A stretch of DNA of 37,097 nt, from NCBI GenBank assembly GCA_021799435.1, contig JAJZAN010000023.1, forward strand, positions 1 through 37,097, written 5' to 3'. The stretch is from Bacillota bacterium (GTDB lineage: Bacteria; Bacillota; Sulfobacillia; Sulfobacillales; Sulfobacillaceae). The notes beneath the pieces were generated by a model. It was given only the letters and a program-made list of their open reading frames with translations. It made no database searches and was not told the DNA's origin. Positions 14,909 to 23,784 of the stretch are shown one piece after another. Both the position numbers and the translations under genes were made by a program. Each line of letters begins with the position of its first letter. Position 1 is the stretch's first letter.

Positions 14909-16299
14909 TGGCCGACACCAAACGACGTCCAACCTTGATAGATCAGTTGATAGGCCGGCAGATTTTGCTGTTGGCCTCCTTGCTTTTGGTAGTCGGTGTG
15001 AGCCAATATCTCATCCTTCGGCAGGTGCTGTTTTCGTCCACTGCGAGCTCTTTGCACGCTGAAATCGCCGTTCTCGCCCCCATCATCCACCACACCCTGG
15101 ACGTCCGCGGTGAATCCGGGTTCCGTCATATCGCCGCCATTCTGGTCTCGCGCCTCAAAGCTCCCGGCGTAGAGGTGGTGATTACCGACTCCCTAGGCCA
15201 TGTCATTGGTTCGTCGTCCACCTTACACGCCAAGGTTCCCCCGCTGTATACCGCCCCCTATTTCATCTGGAACCACCGCGTCGTGGTAGACTCGGTCATC
15301 GGCAGCAACTTGTACTACCCTAGCGGCTACCTGTGGCTGTTGTCCTCCGTGGAGCCCATTCACGGGATTCTCCGCCGCGATGCCGAACTATATTTGTTCT
15401 TAGCGTCTTTGTCCCTGATTGCTGCTGGCTGGCTGGGCTCCCTGTCGGTGCGGCAGAGCTTGCGTCCGCTCCAGCAAATCCGTGAAAGCACGCAGCGCAT
15501 TGCATCAGGCGAGTTCGGACACGCCACGCAGTTTGAGCATGCCCCGGCTGAGCTGCACGACTTGGGAGAATCCATTAATCGCATGTCGCAATCCATCCAA
15601 AGCCTCTTTAACCAAGAGAAAAACTTATCCGAGCAGATGCGTCAGTTCGTGGCGGATGCGTCCCACGAGCTCCGTACCCCGCTCACGGCGATCAATGGGT
15701 TTTTGGACCTTATGTCGCGCGGGGAGCTTAACGCCGAGGAACAAGATCGCGGACTGCATGCCATTCGAGTCCAAGGGAAGCGCATGGGCCGCCTGGTCGG
15801 TCAATTGTTGACCTTGTCGCGCATGGACAGCGCCCCTCAAGCGCAGATTAGCATCACCTCGCTGGCATTGGACCGCTGGATTCAGGACCTCTCCAGCGAT
15901 ATCCACAACCTCGTCGGTCCCCGCCCAGTGACCCTGGATCTGGCGCCCGTCACGGCGGCGGCCGACCCGGATCGCATGACCGAGGTGCTCTTTAATTTAT
16001 TGGACAACATCCAGCGATATACGCCAACCGATACCGAAGTGCGTATCCACGCAGGACCGGAGGGGGACCAAGCTCTCCTGCAGGTGGACGACACTGGCCC
16101 GGGTATTCCACCCGGCGACTTGCCGCACATTTTTGACCGCTTCTATCGCGGAGACCGGGCTCGCACCTCGGGATCGGGCGGCAGCGGGCTAGGCTTATCC
16201 ATTGCCCAGTCTATTGTCGAAGCGCAATCCGGCACCATATCGGCGGAGCCCTTGGCTCCCCATGGGACTCGTTTTCGGGTGCTGCTGCCGCGACGCTGA
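14908..16299 (+). CDS. Membrane sensor histidine kinase
   Basis: A 463-residue HisKA-type kinase. Two transmembrane helices (about 18-40 and 160-182) flank an extracytoplasmic sensor region of about 120 residues. A HAMP segment follows (about 183-235). The phosphoacceptor H253 lies in ASHELRTPLTAINGF. The ATPase domain shows the N box (NLLDNIQRYTP), G1 (DDTGPGIPP), the F box (IFDRFYRGD) and G2 (GSGLGLSIA). It phosphorylates the cognate regulator encoded immediately upstream. The sensor region has no motif that reveals the signal. Confidence 0.95.
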   Translation: MADTKRRPTLIDQLIGRQILLLASLLLVVGVSQYLILRQVLFSSTASSLHAEIAVLAPIIHHTLDVRGESGFRHIAAILVSRLKAPGVEVVITDSLGHVIGSSSTLHAKVPPLYTAPYFIWNHRVVVDSVIGSNLYYPSGYLWLLSSVEPIHGILRRDAELYLFLASLSLIAAGWLGSLSVRQSLRPLQQIRESTQRIASGEFGHATQFEHAPAELHDLGESINRMSQSIQSLFNQEKNLSEQMRQFVADASHELRTPLTAINGFLDLMSRGELNAEEQDRGLHAIRVQGKRMGRLVGQLLTLSRMDSAPQAQISITSLALDRWIQDLSSDIHNLVGPRPVTLDLAPVTAAADPDRMTEVLFNLLDNIQRYTPTDTEVRIHAGPEGDQALLQVDDTGPGIPPGDLPHIFDRFYRGDRARTSGSGGSGLGLSIAQSIVEAQSGTISAEPLAPHGTRFRVLLPRR

Positions 16300-16316
16300 A
16301 CCTTCCCACTCAGGCG

Positions 16317-17330
16317 ATGTTTTTCGGTAAAAACGGAAAGACTACCCTCCATCACCAAAAGGAGGGATCTGCGACGCTCACATTCACTGCACGGCTCGCA
16401 CAGAGTGCGCTGGCTGCAGCCAGTGCTCTTGTCATGGTTTGGTCGACACCGGCCCTGGCCCATGGATTCGGGGACGCGCACTTGGGACACCGGATGCACG
16501 CCGAAACAATTCAGGCTCTCACGGCCTCTACGGTAGTTGTCCGCCACCAGGACGGCATGGAACAGCAGGTGCCAACGGCGCAAGTTGCCGTTCGAGCGGG
16601 ACTATACCCCGCCACGAAATCCATTCTGTCTGTGGGTGAGACAGTCACGCTCATTCCGAACGATGGATCGCCCGTTCTCGTGGTGCACCCAGCCACCGTT
16701 GGCACCTTGAACCAGAAGAACACGCAATGGCAAGTCACCTCCCGGCGGAAGGGCACCCTCGTCATGGCTCCGGGGCATCCCACCCTGCTTGGCATGACCC
16801 AACTTGCCGCCGGACAGCGGGCAGCCGTGTTCGGTACGGTAGAAAACGGGACGCTGCACGCCACTGCTGTGGCTGCGAAGCCTCTCATGGCGGAAGCGAC
16901 TGTCAAGGAGGTCAAGGCAGGAAAAGTCCGCCTTGAAACGCCGCAATACGGATCGCTGACCTACTCGCTCGACGCGCTGCCGGGCCGATTCCGGCAGCAC
17001 CTGTCTCAATTGTCGGGCGGCCTCACCGTGGTCGCTTGCCTAGATCCTGTGAGCCACCAGGTCCTGATGATCTGGCCGAGCCACACCACCCAGATGGCGC
17101 AGGCCCTGGAACGCGGCAGCGCTGGGCAGGTGGTCGCCGTCAACGGCAAAGACCTTACCCTGACCAATCAGTTGGGCACTGTAACCATTCCGGTTAGAAC
17201 CCCAAACGTCCAACTACAGTGGTCTGGCCATCCCAAGAGCACTATCCAGCAAATCCCGCCGGGCACCCGCATCATTGCCTTCCGAGCAGATGACGCCGGC
17301 CTCAAGATTATGGTGCTGGGTCAGAGATAA
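16317..17330 (+). CDS. Exported protein of unknown function, uncertain start
   Basis: The first ATG gives 337 residues. A signal-peptide-like stretch (about 20-48, ending STPALAHG) implies export. The mature part appears beta-rich, with repeated short segments of similar style (VGETVTLIPNDGSPV, KGTLVMAPGHP, AEATVKEVKAGKVRLETPQYG, AGQVVAVNGKDLTLTN), suggesting two or more related beta-barrel units resembling DUF5666-type domains. The ATG has a poor ribosome site. An excellent site, AAAAGGAGGG at 16357-16366, instead sits at ideal distance from an in-frame ACG at 16374, which would start the protein right at the signal peptide. It lies 17 bases after the kinase gene and is closed by a strong terminator. 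Confidence 0.65.
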   Translation: MFFGKNGKTTLHHQKEGSATLTFTARLAQSALAAASALVMVWSTPALAHGFGDAHLGHRMHAETIQALTASTVVVRHQDGMEQQVPTAQVAVRAGLYPATKSILSVGETVTLIPNDGSPVLVVHPATVGTLNQKNTQWQVTSRRKGTLVMAPGHPTLLGMTQLAAGQRAAVFGTVENGTLHATAVAAKPLMAEATVKEVKAGKVRLETPQYGSLTYSLDALPGRFRQHLSQLSGGLTVVACLDPVSHQVLMIWPSHTTQMAQALERGSAGQVVAVNGKDLTLTNQLGTVTIPVRTPNVQLQWSGHPKSTIQQIPPGTRIIAFRADDAGLKIMVLGQR

Positions 17331-17336
17331 AACGAA

Positions 17337-17372
17337 AACGCCTTCAACCCACGAGGTTGGAGGCGTTTTTTT
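17337..17372. terminator. Strong terminator between convergent genes
   Basis: AACGCCTTCAACC (17337-17349) pairs with GGTTGGAGGCGTT (17355-17367) around a CACGA loop, with one wobble, and is followed by seven T. It ends the exported-protein transcript. The AAAACG on the other side gives a TTTT tail for the minus strand, so it may serve the alcohol dehydrogenase gene too. Confidence 0.9.
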
Positions 17373-17383
17373 GGACGCGAGAT

Positions 17384-18397
17384 CTACATCGTGAGAATCA
17401 GCTTGCCAAACACCCCTTGATTCTCCATTTGCTCGTGGGCTTGATCGGCCTGCTCAAGCGGAAACGTGCTATCGATGAAAGGAACCAGCACGCCGCGCGC
17501 GAACAGAGGCAGAAGCCGAGGTAGTATGGAACTGCTGCCCATAAACGCCCCCAGCAGTTGGACACGATGGCGGAATAGGCGGCCCAAGTCTAATGTCACG
17601 GATCCCCCAGTCGTGGCACCCACGGTCACGATGACCCCGCCGCGCGCCACGGATGCCAGCGAATGCGGAAACGAGGCCTGCCCCACAGAATCTACTACCA
17701 AATCCGCACCGCGGCCCTGCGTCAGGCTCATGACGGCATCGGACACATCGTCGCCGGCCGTCCACAGCACCACGTCGTCTGCTCCCTTTTGGCGCAGTTT
17801 GTCGGCTCGCTGCGGGCTTCGCGTCACCGCAACCACTCTGAGGCCGCGCAGTCGCGCCAACTGCAAGGTGGCCAGCCCAAGCCCTCCTGTCGCACCCCAA
17901 AGCAGCAGAGTTTGGCCGGGAAGGGCATGCGCACGGATTAGAAAATCCTCCGCCGTGACGTACGGAATGCCGATACTAGCAGCTTCGGCAAATGTCAAAC
18001 CTCCCGGCATAGCCACAAGATTCTCTGCCGGCACCACAGCGTATTCCGCGTAGGTGCCGTCGAAAATCCGAAAGGCCGGGCAGGCGGGGTGATCTCCTCT
18101 TAAACATGCCGGACATGTACCGCACGAGAGCCCTGGGTTAATCACGACCTTTTGTCCCACCGACCAATCACGGACACCCGCGCCAATCGCATCAATTTCT
18201 CCGGCTCCGTCGCTGCCGGGGATGACCGCTTGGCTGCCTGGACCCAAGCTCCCTTGGCGCACCCAAATATCGCGATGATTCACTCCAGCCGCATGCAAAC
18301 GAACCCGAACTTGGCCCACACCGGGCTCAGGAACCTCGACATCTTCGTATTTGAGAACCGTGATGTCACCCGGCTCGTGAATTTGTATGGCTTTCAT
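17384..18397 (-). CDS. Zinc-type alcohol dehydrogenase / quinone oxidoreductase family protein
   Basis: A 337-residue medium-chain dehydrogenase. The N-terminal GroES-like domain carries HAAGVNHRDIW and GSDGAGEIDAIG, and a structural zinc lobe SCGTCPACLRGDHPAC (about 91-106) with four cysteines. The Rossmann segment LLLWGATGGLGLATLQLA binds NAD(P). The position of the usual catalytic cysteine is asparagine (GVNHRD), as in quinone-oxidoreductase-like members, so catalytic zinc is doubtful. The substrate is unknown. It is the last gene of the HD - CsaA - glycosyltransferase - deacetylase unit, starting 35 bases after the deacetylase-like gene. Confidence 0.87.
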   Translation of the reverse strand: MKAIQIHEPGDITVLKYEDVEVPEPGVGQVRVRLHAAGVNHRDIWVRQGSLGPGSQAVIPGSDGAGEIDAIGAGVRDWSVGQKVVINPGLSCGTCPACLRGDHPACPAFRIFDGTYAEYAVVPAENLVAMPGGLTFAEAASIGIPYVTAEDFLIRAHALPGQTLLLWGATGGLGLATLQLARLRGLRVVAVTRSPQRADKLRQKGADDVVLWTAGDDVSDAVMSLTQGRGADLVVDSVGQASFPHSLASVARGGVIVTVGATTGGSVTLDLGRLFRHRVQLLGAFMGSSSILPRLLPLFARGVLVPFIDSTFPLEQADQAHEQMENQGVFGKLILTM

Positions 18398-18432
18398 CCA
18401 TCATCCACCCCCCCCAAAAACACGGTGCTGTC

Positions 18433-19779
18433 CTATCTTGAGCTGTAACCTTCGTTCTGATATCGCGCCCGCTTGATCGTCCATGCCAGCCGTCGGGCAT
18501 CCTCCCAAAGACGCAGAGGCCGAAATCCCTGGGGGAAAATTGGCCAATCCCAATGCAAGTCGGACGGGGCCTTTATGTAATCCAAGAATTTGAGTGGTTC
18601 CTCTTGTCCCAGAAGCCATGCCATGCCCTGCTCCAACGGTACACCAGCCGCCTCTGCACTGGGAAGCCGACCCGTCTTAGCCACATGGGCTGACACGGAC
18701 CGGGCAAACACAGCGACCCGATCGTCCGGAGCCCTCGCAGAGTCGAGGCGCAATGTCGGGTGCCAGTCGCTTGGAGCGGCGACATATCCCACCTGAAGGT
18801 GCTCTCCGTCTGGGCGGTCCCACAGTACGGCCAAAGCATACAAGGCTTCGGCAGCCGACAGAGTTCCCTGCGGCAATTCCAAGGGACCCCATCCTTGCGT
18901 CTTTACGGCATCTGCGACCTGGGACCGAGTAACCGCCACCGCACCGCGAGGCACGATCTTCTGGCGTAGTTGTTCGACGTCACACCATTCGATATCAAGG
19001 TGGCGGATCTCCTGCAAATACGCATCGAATGCGTCCAATGCCTCCCGCTGCTCTTGGACGGTGCGGGTCGGAGCCGGCTTCAAGGGCACAGTGGTCTGAC
19101 CATGAGCGAAGTTGACTGCGTCCCAGAACTCGTAGGTGACCAATTCCGTCGGGTGCAGCATGACCATCAACGCATCATGGGCCGTCTTCCCTTGCCAGCT
19201 TTCCAAGAGCTCAATCGCCTGTTGCAAATTGCCGGGCAGGCCCAGACCAAACGGCTTCGGATTAATCACCGGGAACGACAAGTGCAATACCTCGCCGTAC
19301 CAATGTGGGGTGCCGAGGTCAATCACATAGCTGTTGAACGAATCCGTGAAATAGACGTCCATCCCCAACTGGGGCAGGGCTTCCGCGGCCTCCGGCACCC
19401 AGTTGCCGCCCGGTTGCGTGAAATAGCGGGGCGCTTTAATCGCTTCGGTCACCTGCTCGACCCCGACGCGTTCCCGCTCCAGAAAGTGCTCCCGGGCCTC
19501 GTTGTAACTGCGCTGAGCCGAGTCTTCCGCCAGAGTCGGGTGTTCACTGTGACTCGTTGAATGAAAGCCCAATGACGGCTCCCAAGACAATTGGCGCAGC
19601 ACGGCCTCACGGCCATGCGACTGAAGGGCCTGCGCCTTTTTGCCGACGATTCCGTAGGATCCGGGAATCTCCCAACGATGCATGGAATCCAGCATAGACG
19701 CCAGTGCATCGTCGGAGACCGCCGTCAAGAAGTCCTCCACATCGAAGCGGATGAACCCCAAAGCGCTCAGCGGCAGCAC
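18433..19779 (-). CDS. Polysaccharide-deacetylase-like protein
   Basis: A 448-residue protein with NodB-type carbohydrate-esterase features in the first 150 residues: an early FDVEDF in place of the usual TFDDG, a GFHSTSHSEHPT block matching the metal-binding histidine motif, and FTQPGGNW. The long C-terminal half (from about residue 250) I do not recognise. No signal peptide is seen, so it probably acts in the cytoplasm, which is unusual for cell-wall deacetylases. The GTG start at 19779 overlaps the glycosyltransferase stop by 13 bases; a TTG at 19761 is an alternative. The tight coupling suggests both act on one sugar substrate. Confidence 0.68.
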   Translation of the reverse strand: MLPLSALGFIRFDVEDFLTAVSDDALASMLDSMHRWEIPGSYGIVGKKAQALQSHGREAVLRQLSWEPSLGFHSTSHSEHPTLAEDSAQRSYNEAREHFLERERVGVEQVTEAIKAPRYFTQPGGNWVPEAAEALPQLGMDVYFTDSFNSYVIDLGTPHWYGEVLHLSFPVINPKPFGLGLPGNLQQAIELLESWQGKTAHDALMVMLHPTELVTYEFWDAVNFAHGQTTVPLKPAPTRTVQEQREALDAFDAYLQEIRHLDIEWCDVEQLRQKIVPRGAVAVTRSQVADAVKTQGWGPLELPQGTLSAAEALYALAVLWDRPDGEHLQVGYVAAPSDWHPTLRLDSARAPDDRVAVFARSVSAHVAKTGRLPSAEAAGVPLEQGMAWLLGQEEPLKFLDYIKAPSDLHWDWPIFPQGFRPLRLWEDARRLAWTIKRARYQNEGYSSR

Positions 19780-20771
19780 CCCCTGATGCTGAGACAGTCC
19801 TCGTACAGCCTTTCATAGCGGGCCGCTTCGTACGCAATCGAATGACGAGCCACAATTTGCCGACGAGCGGCGGCGCTCATGTCGGCGACAGCCTGCGGCT
19901 GATCCAACACGACGTTCATCTGCTGAAGAAACCCATGCTCATCCGCAAACACGAGACCCGTATGGCCGGGAGTGATAAGGGCGCGATTTCCCTGGATGTC
20001 TGTGGCCAGCACTAAGGCGCCGCAGGCCATCGCCTCCATGATGGCATTCGACACCCCTTCGACTTCGGAGGTATTGAGGAACACGTCAGCGGCGCGATAC
20101 CACTGAGGCATCTCGTCACGGGACAAGTCCCCCAACAAGTGCACCCACGGTCTTGTCGCCGCCTTCTCCGTTACCCGGCCCCATTCACCTTCCTCACGCA
20201 CGGGACCAGCGATTGCCAGTTGAATGTCTTCTCCGCGCACCCCCCGCAGCGACTCCACCAAGTCAATGGCCCAGGCGGAGCGTTTAACCGGCCGGACACC
20301 CCCTGCCACCAGCACCAACGGCTTCTGGGCAGGGGCCTGTGGTCCTTCCGGGGTGAAATGATCGATATCGACCGACGGCGGGATGACCACCAGTCGATCG
20401 GCCCAATCCGGGGCATCCGCCAGCAGGCGATCCCGGGCATCTTCTGTAAAAGTGACCTCATAACGAATGGGATCAATCCGCCGCTTGAGTGAAGCCGGTG
20501 CCTTCACCCAGTCCTGCCAGAGGTCGGTGCCGGTCCACGTGGCGACAATCTGCTCGGGATTAATGCCCTCTTCGACCAGACGCGCGCCAACCCGACTGGC
20601 ATTCCACGCATGGTAGACGTCATACTGGCCATCCAGGCCGGGGCGATACCAAATCACGTCGGCTTCATGTCCAGCCTCTTCGAGACCCTTTTGCATGCGA
20701 CGGGCGGAAATGCTGTTGCCGCCTGTCGGCGGGGTGTCTTCTGGAATAATTAACGCAATGCGCACACGCAT
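19767..20771 (-). CDS. GT4-family glycosyltransferase
   Basis: A 334-residue GT-B fold glycosyltransferase. Hallmarks are the glycine-rich N-terminus PPTGGNSISARRM, LVLVAGGVRPVKR in the middle, and the nucleotide-sugar site ADVFLNTSEVEGVSNAIMEAMACGALVLATD with the EX7E-like region (about 250-275). No membrane helix is present. Donor and acceptor are unknown. The ATG has an AAAGGA site. It lies 18 bases after the CsaA-like gene and overlaps the deacetylase-like gene by 13 bases, so it belongs to one translationally coupled unit. Confidence 0.9.
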   Translation of the reverse strand: MRVRIALIIPEDTPPTGGNSISARRMQKGLEEAGHEADVIWYRPGLDGQYDVYHAWNASRVGARLVEEGINPEQIVATWTGTDLWQDWVKAPASLKRRIDPIRYEVTFTEDARDRLLADAPDWADRLVVIPPSVDIDHFTPEGPQAPAQKPLVLVAGGVRPVKRSAWAIDLVESLRGVRGEDIQLAIAGPVREEGEWGRVTEKAATRPWVHLLGDLSRDEMPQWYRAADVFLNTSEVEGVSNAIMEAMACGALVLATDIQGNRALITPGHTGLVFADEHGFLQQMNVVLDQPQAVADMSAAARRQIVARHSIAYEAARYERLYEDCLSIRGCCR

Positions 20772-20789
20772 CGTCCTTTCTAGGTGCCC

Positions 20790-21122
20790 TTACGAGATGG
20801 GCGTTCCATTCGGAACCACGATGTCGGGCTTCAAAAGGACCACTCCACCGCTGTCCACAGCCCCCAAAACCAATACCTCCGAATTCACTGAGGCTACGCG
20901 ACGAGGAGGAAAATTTAGCACTGCCGCCACTTGTCTGCCGATCAAACCCTCGGGTTGATAGTGATCTGTAATTTGAGCAGATGTCTCTTTGACGCCGTGA
21001 GGTCCGAAGTCAATAGTCAAATGATACGCAGGTTTCCGCGCCTTGGCATTGACGGCCGCCTCGCGAATGGTCCCCACACAAATTTGGTACCGAAAGAATC
21101 CGTCAACCGACTCAAATTCCAC
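20790..21122 (-). CDS. csaA: CsaA-like tRNA-binding-domain protein
   Basis: A 110-residue single-domain protein matching the EMAP-II/CsaA tRNA-binding fold: ICVGTIREAAVNAKARKPAYHLTIDFG, then LIGRQVAAVLNFPPRRVASVNSEVLVLGA, and a C-terminal LLKPDIVVPNGTPI. CsaA proteins are dimeric and have been linked to chaperone-like activity and tRNA binding; the same domain forms the C-terminus of many methionyl-tRNA synthetases. The GTG start lies three bases after the HD gene stop, with GGGGGA upstream. Its presence in a glycosyltransferase unit is unexplained. Confidence 0.88.
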   Translation of the reverse strand: MEFESVDGFFRYQICVGTIREAAVNAKARKPAYHLTIDFGPHGVKETSAQITDHYQPEGLIGRQVAAVLNFPPRRVASVNSEVLVLGAVDSGGVVLLKPDIVVPNGTPIS

Positions 21123-21125
21123 CCG

Positions 21126-22406
21126 CTACAATCCCCCGTTCGTGTCATGCACTAGTGTGTCGAAGCGTTTGTCTACCGATACTTCCCAAGGCACGTAAAG
21201 CCGCCGGACGGGATGGTGCTCGCTGGCAATCGCCTGGATCGGCAGCGACACGCTGGACATCTCGGTCAGGTTGCCGGTAGCCCTCTCATATAGCCAGATG
21301 GCGTTCTCCTGATTCGGCTCCCGATTACTCCCTAAATAATAATCATAATAAACTGTACCGGTTTCGTCGACTATACAATAGTAATTAGGATCGTATCCGT
21401 GACTCGCCACCAGTTCCCGGACCGACTCCAGCAGGACATCTTGCTCGGCAGGCCACGCCAGTTCCTTCAAGAGATGCCGGTCCAGAAAGCGGGCACATAA
21501 GTCGCTGAGGATGGGATCGGCTCCCATCCGCCACACCGAGAAGGCGTTATACAAGGCCGAGTCATCCAAGGAGAGATATTCCTCCAGGTCCATGGTGCCG
21601 GCTAAGAATGACCGCAAGGCTGGGTGGGGAAAGTCCAGCCCTGTCCCCTCCGCCATTAGGTCCTGGGCGCGTCGCAAGATCGTCTGCAGCAACACCTCGC
21701 CGGCCCGGCTGACAGGATGGAAGTAGACCTGCCAGTACATAAAGTAGCGGGCTAAAAGATATGCCTCGACGGTATGAATGGCACTTTTGCGGACCACCAG
21801 TCGATCCGTTATGGGCTCGATGACCCGAATGATGCGCGCCAGATCAAAAGTGCCGTAGTCTACCCCAGTGGCTAGCGAATCCCGCATCAAGTAGTCTAAA
21901 CGGTCGGCATCCAGTTGGCCGCTCACCATGGAGACAATAAGGCGGTTGGGAAAGGTTTTTTGGATGACGTCGGCTACCCGGTCCGCCAGTCCTGCTTCCG
22001 CCCGCTCCAGGACTTGATGGACTTCGGTGCTCGGGTCGCGAATAATCGCCACGCTCCATTTCTCGTGGCGAACTCCCATGGTCTTTTCAAGCGCATGGGA
22101 AAAGGGGGCGTGGCCCACATCGTGCAGGAGGCCCGATACCATGGCCAGCCGATCAAACTCATGCGGCCACGTGTAGTTGTTGCGCTCAAAGGCGCGAATC
22201 ATCTGGCGAATGACTTCATAGACCCCCAGCGAGTGAGAAAATCGGCTGTGGTCTCCACCCGGATAAGCAAAGTAGGTGCACCCCAACTGGCGAATACGCC
22301 GGAGCCGCTGCATCTCCCGGGTGTTGATTAAGTCCCAAATCAGCGGATCATGCACATAAATATATCCGTGCACCGGATCCTTCAAAACTTTTTCGTCCTC
22401 CGTCAT
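21126..22406 (-). CDS. HD-domain phosphohydrolase (YwfO-like)
   Basis: A 426-residue HD-superfamily hydrolase. It opens with KVLKDPVHGYIYV, typical of the YwfO-like group related to dNTP triphosphohydrolases. The metal site is visible as H58 (SRFSHSLGVYE), H95-D96 (GLLHDVGHAPFSH) and a later aspartate (QLDADRLDYLMRD). Relatives hydrolyse nucleotides. The ATG at 22406 is my choice; an in-frame GTG at 22424 has its G-rich stretch too close to act as a ribosome site. It heads the minus-strand unit leading to the CsaA-like and glycosyltransferase genes. Confidence 0.88.
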   Translation of the reverse strand: MTEDEKVLKDPVHGYIYVHDPLIWDLINTREMQRLRRIRQLGCTYFAYPGGDHSRFSHSLGVYEVIRQMIRAFERNNYTWPHEFDRLAMVSGLLHDVGHAPFSHALEKTMGVRHEKWSVAIIRDPSTEVHQVLERAEAGLADRVADVIQKTFPNRLIVSMVSGQLDADRLDYLMRDSLATGVDYGTFDLARIIRVIEPITDRLVVRKSAIHTVEAYLLARYFMYWQVYFHPVSRAGEVLLQTILRRAQDLMAEGTGLDFPHPALRSFLAGTMDLEEYLSLDDSALYNAFSVWRMGADPILSDLCARFLDRHLLKELAWPAEQDVLLESVRELVASHGYDPNYYCIVDETGTVYYDYYLGSNREPNQENAIWLYERATGNLTEMSSVSLPIQAIASEHHPVRRLYVPWEVSVDKRFDTLVHDTNGGL

Positions 22407-22524
22407 GCTCAATCCCGAAGCCACCCCCCGAATTCGATAGTAGCACGATTTGTCCTGAAGGCCTGGTACAATACGGCTAGCAAACGTCCGACATCACTAC
22501 ACTTTCCACACAGGGGGCATGACC

Positions 22525-23784
22525 ATGACCGTGTCGACTGTCTCCATCGACTCTGCGTTCTTTCTCCAAGCGTTTTCCGAACTCGCAGCCATTGGGCGCG
22601 ATCCATCCGGCCAAGGCTATCAGCGATTAGCCTGGTCCGAGGCAGAACGCGAAGCGCATCGTTGGTTTCGAGACCGCGCCCAGCAACTAGGCCTGACAGT
22701 CTGGAGCGATGCCGCAGGCAACAGCTTTGCTGATTTGGAGTCTCAGGCACACCGTCCCGCACTGGCCATCGGGTCGCACCTAGATACCGTACCTTACGGT
22801 GGCGCCTATGATGGCGGCTACGGAGTCGTCGGCGCGCTGGCGACCGCTGAAGCGATTCAGCGCTCCGGATTAAAACTGGCTCGGCCCCTCCGCATCTGCG
22901 CTTTTACCGATGAAGAAGGCCCGCGCTTCGGCACGGGCTTGCTCGGATCCAAGGCCGTGGCGGGAACCCTCGATATGGAATTGGTACGACGCGCCCAGGA
23001 TCGTCAGGGCACAACCTTAAAAGAGGCTATGGCGCGGTTCGATTTGGATTTGGAAGATCTCCCGTCGGCGGCCCAAACTCAGCCAAATTTTTGGGGCTAC
23101 ATCGAGCTGCATATTGAACAGGGACCCCGTCTGGAGCAGCGCCACATCCGCACCGCTGCCGTCACCGCCATCACCGGTATCCGACAGGTCTCGCTGCACT
23201 TTGTCGGCAAGACCAACCACGCTGGCACCACGCCCAAGCCCGATAGGCGCAACGCACTGCGAGCTGCAGCCGAAACCATCGCCCGGTTTAGCCCGTGGGT
23301 GGATGGTCAAGAGGAACTGGTGGCGAACCCCGGGCAAATTACGGTACACCCCAATGCAGCGAACGTCGTGCCTGGCGATGTGCGGCTGGATTGGGACGTC
23401 CGCTCGCCCGACCCCATACGACTCAACACCGCCGTTCAGCACTTGATGGCCGTAGCAGAGGACGTGAGCCGGCCATTTCATATCACCGTGGAAAGCCAAA
23501 TTTTTCACGATGTGCCCCCCTGCCCTATGCACCGAGACTGGGTCGAGGCGGTCCAAACGGCGGCCGACCGTTTGCAATTCTCCTGCGACCGTCTGGTCTC
23601 GTGGGCCGGCCACGACGCTGGGGTGTTGGGACGCGTCATGCCCGCTGCCATGATTTTTATTCCCAGCCGGGCTGGTGTAAGCCACGCGCCAGAAGAGTAT
23701 TCCACCGATGAGGCCATGCTGGACGGCGTGCAGCTATTGGCGCAGACGGCCGCCGACCTGTTGACTCAGGAGGAAAAATCATGA
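22525..23784 (+). CDS. M20-family N-carbamoyl-amino-acid / ureido hydrolase
   Basis: A 419-residue amidase of the hydantoinase/carbamoylase branch of M20 metallopeptidases, which cleaves N-carbamoyl amino acids, ureidopropionate or allantoate. Metal ligands are visible at H85 (IGSHLDTVP), D96 (GGAYDGGYG), E130/E131 (TDEEGPRFG), LHIEQGPRLE, and the late HAPEEYS. The NHAGTTPK segment matches the dimerisation-domain motif. The ATG at 22525 lies seven bases after GGGGG; an ATG two codons earlier is too close to that site. It overlaps the following amidohydrolase gene by four bases (ATGA). Exact substrate cannot be read from sequence. Confidence 0.88.
   Translation: MTVSTVSIDSAFFLQAFSELAAIGRDPSGQGYQRLAWSEAEREAHRWFRDRAQQLGLTVWSDAAGNSFADLESQAHRPALAIGSHLDTVPYGGAYDGGYGVVGALATAEAIQRSGLKLARPLRICAFTDEEGPRFGTGLLGSKAVAGTLDMELVRRAQDRQGTTLKEAMARFDLDLEDLPSAAQTQPNFWGYIELHIEQGPRLEQRHIRTAAVTAITGIRQVSLHFVGKTNHAGTTPKPDRRNALRAAAETIARFSPWVDGQEELVANPGQITVHPNAANVVPGDVRLDWDVRSPDPIRLNTAVQHLMAVAEDVSRPFHITVESQIFHDVPPCPMHRDWVEAVQTAADRLQFSCDRLVSWAGHDAGVLGRVMPAAMIFIPSRAGVSHAPEEYSTDEAMLDGVQLLAQTAADLLTQEEKS

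Noticed and set aside
16328-16347. Small A/T palindrome (GTTTTTCGGTAAAAAC) near the start of the exported-protein gene
   Set aside because: The stem is weak and no T-run follows, so I do not call it a terminator.
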